A stretch of DNA of 11,007 bases from positions 1 through 11,007 of the forward strand of contig JALOAC010000041.1 in assembly GCA_023228985.1 (NCBI GenBank), read 5' to 3'. The DNA is from Thiopseudomonas sp. (GTDB taxonomy: Bacteria > Pseudomonadota > Gammaproteobacteria > Pseudomonadales > Pseudomonadaceae). The position numbers and the translations under genes are program-made. Within the stretch, counting starts at the first letter, position 1, and each line of letters starts with the position of its first letter. Under the pieces are notes generated by a model, which was not told where the DNA came from, searched no databases, and worked only from the letters and a program-made list of their open reading frames with translations. Below, in pieces: positions 7,639 through 11,007 of this stretch.

Positions 7639-9189
7639 TTAGATACCGTCCACTTGCGGATGTGCTTTAGCCGCACCAACATGCATGAGGTTTAGGGCAT
7701 TTAAATAGGCTTTTACCGACGCTACAACAATATCCGTATCCGCGCCGTTACCGTTAACAATGCGACTTGCACGCTCTAGACGCACAGTGACTTCACCTTG
7801 CGAATCGGTACCTTCGGTAATCGCATTAACTGAATACAGCTGCAATGTCGTACCAGACTGCGCCACCTTTTCTACCGCTTTAAACGCAGCATCAACAGGT
7901 CCAGACCCCTGCTCTTGTGAGCGTATTTCTTCACCATCAACCAGTAACACTACTTCAGCGGATGGAATCTCGCCGGTCTTGCTTGAAACTTCCAAACTGA
8001 CTAGCTTATAGAATTCGGGCACATCTTGATTGAAGGTATCGCTGACCAAGGATTGCAAGTCCTCATCGAAGATCTCGTGTTTTTTATCCGCCAATTCTTT
8101 AAAGCGCGCAAATACCGCATTAAGCTCCGTTTCAGTGGCAAATTCGATACCTAATTCGAGCAAACGACTGCGAAACGCATTACGTCCCGAGTGCTTACCC
8201 AGCACCATGCGATTGGCATTCCAACCCACAGACTCAGCCGACATGATTTCGTAGGTTTCGCGATGCTTAAGTACGCCATCTTGGTGAATACCGGACTCAT
8301 GGGCAAAAGCGTTGGCACCGACAATTGCTTTATTTGGCTGCACAGGGAAACCGGTAATACCAGAGACCATGCGTGAAGTGCTCAGAATTTGCGTGCTGTC
8401 TACATTGGTGTGCACATTGAGCAAGTCTTCACGGGTTTTAATCGCCATGACGATCTCTTCCAGTGCGGCGTTACCTGCACGCTCACCCAAGCCGTTAATC
8501 GTACACTCCACTTGCCGCGCACCCGCCACTACTGCGGCCAATGAGTTGGCGACCGCCAAACCTAGGTCATTATGGCAATGCACAGAAAAAACCGCTTTAT
8601 CTGAGTTAGGCACACGCTCAATCAACTGACGAATGAGCTCGGCGTACTCGTGAGGAATCGCGTAACCGACCGTATCGGGAATATTAATGGTGCGCGCACC
8701 GGCATCAATAGCGGCTTCAACAATGCGGCAAAGAAAATCGATTTCAGAGCGGCCAGCGTCTTCACAGGAAAACTCCACATCGGCACAGAGGTTGCGCGCC
8801 TTTTTAACCGCTCGCACCGCTTGCTCAACCACCTGATCCGGCTGCATACGCAGCTTGTATTCCATATGAATAGGGCTGGTCGCAATAAAAGTGTGAATAC
8901 GACCTGAGTTAGCACCTGCTAAAGCTTCGGCAGCACGTTCGATATCGGCATCTAATGCGCGCGCTAAACTACATACGGTACTGTCTTTTACCGCATCAGC
9001 AACGGCCTTGACCGACTCAAAGTCACCCGGACTGGCAATGGCAAAACCCGCTTCAATCACATCCACGCGCATGCGCTCAAGCGCCTTGGCGATACGCAGC
9101 TTTTCATCTCTGGTCATGGACGCGCCCGGGCTTTGCTCCCCATCACGCAAGGTAGTATCAAAAATTATGACGCGCTCGTTACTCGACAT
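7639..9189 (-). CDS. leuA: 2-isopropylmalate synthase
   Basis: This 516-residue cytoplasmic enzyme catalyses the first committed step of leucine synthesis: acetyl-CoA plus 2-ketoisovalerate to 2-isopropylmalate. Its length matches the E. coli-type LeuA (523), not the longer form of about 557 residues in Pseudomonas. The TIM-barrel domain (about 6-275) starts with FDTTLRDGEQSPG (10-22), with Arg15 and metal-binding Asp11. HCHNDLGLAVANS (204-216) supplies His204 and His206, and NGLGERAGNA (232-241) supplies Asn240. A linker domain carries HESGIHQDG (297-305). The C-terminal part (about 385-510) is the LeuA dimer regulatory domain for leucine feedback inhibition. The ATG has a GGGAG ribosome binding site six to seven bases upstream. 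No leuL-type leader peptide fits in the 70 bp upstream, so enterobacterial-style attenuation is absent. No other leu genes are adjacent. holD follows 3 or 15 bp downstream. Confidence 0.97.
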   Translation of the reverse strand: MSSNERVIIFDTTLRDGEQSPGASMTRDEKLRIAKALERMRVDVIEAGFAIASPGDFESVKAVADAVKDSTVCSLARALDADIERAAEALAGANSGRIHTFIATSPIHMEYKLRMQPDQVVEQAVRAVKKARNLCADVEFSCEDAGRSEIDFLCRIVEAAIDAGARTINIPDTVGYAIPHEYAELIRQLIERVPNSDKAVFSVHCHNDLGLAVANSLAAVVAGARQVECTINGLGERAGNAALEEIVMAIKTREDLLNVHTNVDSTQILSTSRMVSGITGFPVQPNKAIVGANAFAHESGIHQDGVLKHRETYEIMSAESVGWNANRMVLGKHSGRNAFRSRLLELGIEFATETELNAVFARFKELADKKHEIFDEDLQSLVSDTFNQDVPEFYKLVSLEVSSKTGEIPSAEVVLLVDGEEIRSQEQGSGPVDAAFKAVEKVAQSGTTLQLYSVNAITEGTDSQGEVTVRLERASRIVNGNGADTDIVVASVKAYLNALNLMHVGAAKAHPQVDGI

Positions 9190-9223
9190 GGCATGCTCCC
9201 AAAGCTAAAAATAGTATCGTTAT

Positions 9224-9239
9224 GGGTTAAATATAACCC
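9224..9239. repeat. Short inverted repeat between waaA and leuA
   Basis: GGGTTA (9224-9229) and TAACCC (9234-9239) form a perfect 6-bp stem around AATA, in the 70-bp gap before leuA. In the minus direction a run of seven T lies upstream of the stem and a run of five T about 11 bases downstream, so it is not a canonical terminator. It could be a small operator or mRNA-leader hairpin for leuA, a weak waaA 3' stem, or chance in AT-rich DNA. No convincing leuA promoter hexamers are evident. Confidence 0.35.
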
Positions 9240-9259
9240 TATCCAAAAAAATTTGTTGT

Positions 9260-10585
9260 CTAATTATCGCTAGCAGCGCCAACATTTGCCGCATGCTGCT
9301 GGTTAATCTCTGGCACTATTCCCAGCTGAGCCTGTATCACGTTCAGCAGTCTATCCAACGCACCCTGATTATTTTGTAGCACCTGATAACCCGCCTGCCG
9401 CATGCTTTGACATAACTCTTGATTGTGCCAAAGCTGCTGCACCGCCGTGGCTAACTCGCCGGCATCGCTCACTTCGCATAACGCCCCCGCGTGCTGCATT
9501 TGTCCGACAATATCTAAAAAATTAAAATAATGCGGCCCAGAAATCACCGGCTTGCCTAACGCTGCCGGCTCCAGCACATTATGCCCGCCATGCGCCACCA
9601 AGCTGCCACCGACAAAGGCCACATCCGCCAGCGCATAGAGCAATAACAACTCGCCCATGGTATCGCCCAGCAATACCTGATGCGCTGCTTGCACCGGCTC
9701 TTGCCCCGAACGGCGCTGCGTGTGCATGCCCTGCGCGATACATAACTGATGCACCGCCTCAAAACGCTCTGGATGGCGCGGCACTAAAATCAGCAAAGCA
9801 TCAGGAAAGTCGGCTAACAGTTGCCGGTGCGCCTGTAAAATCGGCACATCCTCGCCTTCGTGGGTACTGGCCGCAATCCAAATAGGTCGCTGAGCAGTTT
9901 CCCAGCTCGCCTTGATAGTCGCCGCCTGTTCAAGCAGTTGCTGATCCACCTGCAAATCAAACTTAATCGAACCCGTCACCTGCACCCTGTCTGCCGGTGC
10001 GCCCAACGCTATAAAACGTTCGGCCTCTGCCTGCGTCTGCACCGCCAGCGCACTCATCTCCTGCAACATGGGCGCAATCAATCTTGGAAATCGCCCGTAA
10101 CCCCGCGCTGAGCGCTCGGATAAACGCCCGTTCGCCAACACCACCGGAATACTCATAACAGCACACTGGTGAATATGGTTAGGCCACAGCTCGGTTTCCA
10201 TCACCACCGCTAGGCGCGGCTTGAGCAGGCGCAAAAACTTACGCGCACGGCACGGCACATCGTAGGGCATATAGCAGTGCTGTACACTGTCGCCAAACAA
10301 CGCGCGAATGCGCTCGGAACCGGTGGGCGTCATGCAGGTTATGGTAATCGGCAGGTCTGGATAACGCTCTTGTAACGCCCGTACCAAAGGCGCAGCAGCA
10401 ATGCTTTCGCCGACCGAAACCGTATGCAGCCAAATACCGCCCTGCTTAAACGCCGGCAGACCCAATGCAAAACGCTCACCGATACGCCGACGATACGCCG
10501 GTGCTTTGCGCCCACGCATCAATAAACGCAACGCCACCAACGGCAACGCCAAGTAAAACAACAGGCTATACAGGGTTCTATTCAT
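9260..10585 (-). CDS. waaA: 3-deoxy-D-manno-octulosonic acid (Kdo) transferase
   Basis: This 441-residue inner-membrane-anchored glycosyltransferase (GT-B fold) adds Kdo from CMP-Kdo to lipid IVA, starting the lipopolysaccharide core. A hydrophobic membrane anchor covers about residues 5-23. The family-typical GRKAPAYRRRIGERF is at 25-39, and HTVSVGES (54-61) carries the presumed catalytic base Glu60. METELWPN (129-136), NGRLSERS (152-159), AASTHEGE (238-245) and VPRHPERF (268-275) follow. GGSLVAHGGHNVLEPAALGK (326-345) forms the nucleotide-sugar site. Length is near the usual 425. Whether it adds one or two Kdo units cannot be told from sequence. The ATG aligns with the E. coli WaaA N-terminus, yet no ribosome binding site precedes it, and a good promoter places the transcription start on or next to the ATG. 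It probably has its own transcript; leuA follows 70 bp downstream. Confidence 0.96.
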   Translation of the reverse strand: MNRTLYSLLFYLALPLVALRLLMRGRKAPAYRRRIGERFALGLPAFKQGGIWLHTVSVGESIAAAPLVRALQERYPDLPITITCMTPTGSERIRALFGDSVQHCYMPYDVPCRARKFLRLLKPRLAVVMETELWPNHIHQCAVMSIPVVLANGRLSERSARGYGRFPRLIAPMLQEMSALAVQTQAEAERFIALGAPADRVQVTGSIKFDLQVDQQLLEQAATIKASWETAQRPIWIAASTHEGEDVPILQAHRQLLADFPDALLILVPRHPERFEAVHQLCIAQGMHTQRRSGQEPVQAAHQVLLGDTMGELLLLYALADVAFVGGSLVAHGGHNVLEPAALGKPVISGPHYFNFLDIVGQMQHAGALCEVSDAGELATAVQQLWHNQELCQSMRQAGYQVLQNNQGALDRLLNVIQAQLGIVPEINQQHAANVGAASDN

Positions 10586-10591
10586 GGCGCA

Positions 10592-10620
10592 ATTTTAGGT
10601 AAGTCGCTGGGGGTTGTCTA
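10592..10620 (-). promoter_or_regulatory. Sigma-70-type promoter for waaA, predicting a leaderless mRNA
   Basis: On the minus strand, TAGACA (10620-10615) and TAAAAT (10597-10592) are separated by exactly 17 bp. Each hexamer matches consensus at five of six positions. Only six bases separate the -10 from the waaA ATG, so the usual +1 falls on the A of the start codon at 10585. The absence of a Shine-Dalgarno sequence before this ATG agrees with that. A second, more distant promoter is not excluded. Confidence 0.5.
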
Positions 10621-10646
10621 TGCGCTCAGGCGATTGACTCAGCGCA
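10621..10646. repeat. Interrupted inverted repeat between the two divergent -35 elements
   Basis: TGCGCT (10621-10626) and AGCGCA (10641-10646) are perfect reverse complements with a 14-base spacer containing the higA -35. The arms are only 6 bp, so chance is possible. Its position between the waaA and higA promoters makes it a candidate secondary protein-binding site. Confidence 0.25.
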
Positions 10647-10663
10647 GACGCAGGCCGTATAGT
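10634..10663 (+). promoter_or_regulatory. Sigma-70-type promoter for higA
   Basis: TTGACT (10634-10639) and TATAGT (10658-10663) have an 18-bp spacer, each matching consensus at five of six positions. The predicted start near 10670 gives a leader of about 24 nt. It contains a good AGGAG ribosome binding site ending five bases before the higA ATG. The -35 lies 13 bp from the divergent waaA -35, so the two promoters are back to back. Confidence 0.6.
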
Positions 10664-10676
10664 CAAGCTATACGGC
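10654..10676. promoter_or_regulatory. Palindromic operator candidate over the higA -10
   Basis: GCCGTATAG (10654-10662) and CTATACGGC (10668-10676) are perfect 9-bp inverted arms around TCAAG. The left arm and spacer cover the higA -10 box and the right arm covers the predicted start point. Antitoxins of the HigA type normally repress their own promoter by binding such a palindrome, so this is the likely autoregulatory site. A terminator reading is unlikely, since no T run follows and no gene precedes it on the plus strand. Confidence 0.55.
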
Positions 10677-10693
10677 GCTAACTAGGAGAAGAC

Positions 10694-10990
10694 ATGAACA
10701 CTATGCACAATCCCGCCCACCCCGGTGACGTATTACGGGAGTATCTAGGCGAATACAGTGTGACCGAGGCCGCGCAACGACTTGGCGTGACCCGCGCCAC
10801 GCTGTCGCGCATTCTTAACGGCAGGGCGGGTATCAGCGCAGACATGGCGCTGCGTCTGCAGCAAGCACTAGGAACACGGGCACAGATGTGGCTCGATATG
10901 CAATCGAAGCACGACCTATGGCAAGCAGAACAACAACCACGCCCGACCATCACTCCGTTTTTCCAGCAACCAGTACTGACTTCAGATTAA
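10694..10990 (+). CDS. higA: HigA-family XRE-type antitoxin/transcriptional regulator, without upstream toxin
   Basis: This 98-residue DNA-binding protein has the opening typical of HigA/VapI antitoxins, NPAHPGDVLREYL (6-18). It is followed by the helix-turn-helix SVTEAAQRLGVTRATLSRILNGRAGIS (22-48), then ALRLQQALGT and the characteristic MWLDMQSKHDLWQAE (65-79). In canonical higBA loci the RelE-fold toxin HigB is encoded just upstream. Here only 108 bp separate this gene from the divergent waaA, and that space holds its promoter, a palindrome and an AGGAG ribosome binding site, so no toxin precedes it. Only 17 bases remain after the stop codon, so a downstream toxin cannot be excluded. As an orphan it may repress its own promoter, act on distant loci, or neutralise a toxin encoded elsewhere. 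A second in-frame ATG at codon 4 is less well placed relative to the ribosome binding site. Confidence 0.88.
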   Translation: MNTMHNPAHPGDVLREYLGEYSVTEAAQRLGVTRATLSRILNGRAGISADMALRLQQALGTRAQMWLDMQSKHDLWQAEQQPRPTITPFFQQPVLTSD

Positions 10991-11007
10991 CCGGCACGCT
11001 TATTGCT

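Noticed and set aside
8312..8915. Open frames of about 100 codons on both strands within leuA
   Set aside because: They overlap conserved LeuA catalytic-domain coding sequence out of frame and show no family motifs.
10586..10693. Possible remnant of a higB toxin before higA
   Set aside because: Plus-strand translation is broken by stops, shows no HigB C-terminal pattern, and the space is taken up by promoter elements.
10678..10953. 91-codon open frame antisense to higA as a possible toxin
   Set aside because: It is Cys/Ser/Arg-rich with no RelE/HigB features and exactly mirrors higA, so it is treated as a shadow frame.
1..11007. CRISPR array, insertion sequence, tRNA, prophage or novel defence system
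   Set aside because: No spaced direct repeats, transposase motifs, cloverleaf sequences or unexplained gene clusters were seen; nearly all sequence is occupied by recognisable housekeeping genes.

Overview
The window reads as ordinary, densely packed chromosome from a gammaproteobacterium. The HolD-like gene overlaps rimI as in Escherichia coli, and the LeuA, WaaA, Can, AspA and Glk proteins are close to enterobacterial ones at their key residues. Three features point away from Enterobacterales: an 804-residue Lon-like protease resembling Pseudomonas AsrA, a psi subunit with a long Ala/Pro linker resembling the pseudomonad 'cryptic psi', and the absence of a leuL leader. A Pseudomonas-like or marine (Cellvibrio/Saccharophagus-type) lineage is plausible. 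This is inferred from protein resemblance only.

Layout: nine genes lie on the minus strand and one on the plus strand. In the minus-strand reading direction (right to left) they are waaA (Kdo transferase, lipid A core), leuA (leucine biosynthesis), a holD-like gene (DNA polymerase III psi), rimI (ribosomal protein S18 acetyltransferase), can (beta-carbonic anhydrase), a Lon-like AAA+ protease, aspA (aspartase), glk (glucokinase) and the first 81 codons of glgC (ADP-glucose pyrophosphorylase), which runs off the left edge. At the right end a lone higA-type antitoxin/regulator is transcribed on the plus strand, divergently from waaA.

Functional links: leuA-holD-rimI are tightly packed (3 or 15 bp gap, then an 8-nt overlap) and probably form one transcript joining leucine synthesis, replisome and ribosome modification. 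glk and glgC are 62 bp apart and probably form a glucose-to-glycogen unit. The protease, can and aspA each have their own upstream intergenic region. No gap between genes exceeds 300 bases.

There is no tRNA, rRNA, CRISPR, insertion sequence, prophage or obvious novel multigene system. The points most worth checking are: the waaA-higA divergent control region, with two back-to-back sigma-70-like promoters, a palindrome over the higA -10 and an apparently leaderless waaA start; the higA without an upstream toxin; the divergent psi subunit; and the Lon-like protease with an intact Ser/Lys dyad but a Walker A arginine in place of lysine, preceded by a heat-shock-like promoter.
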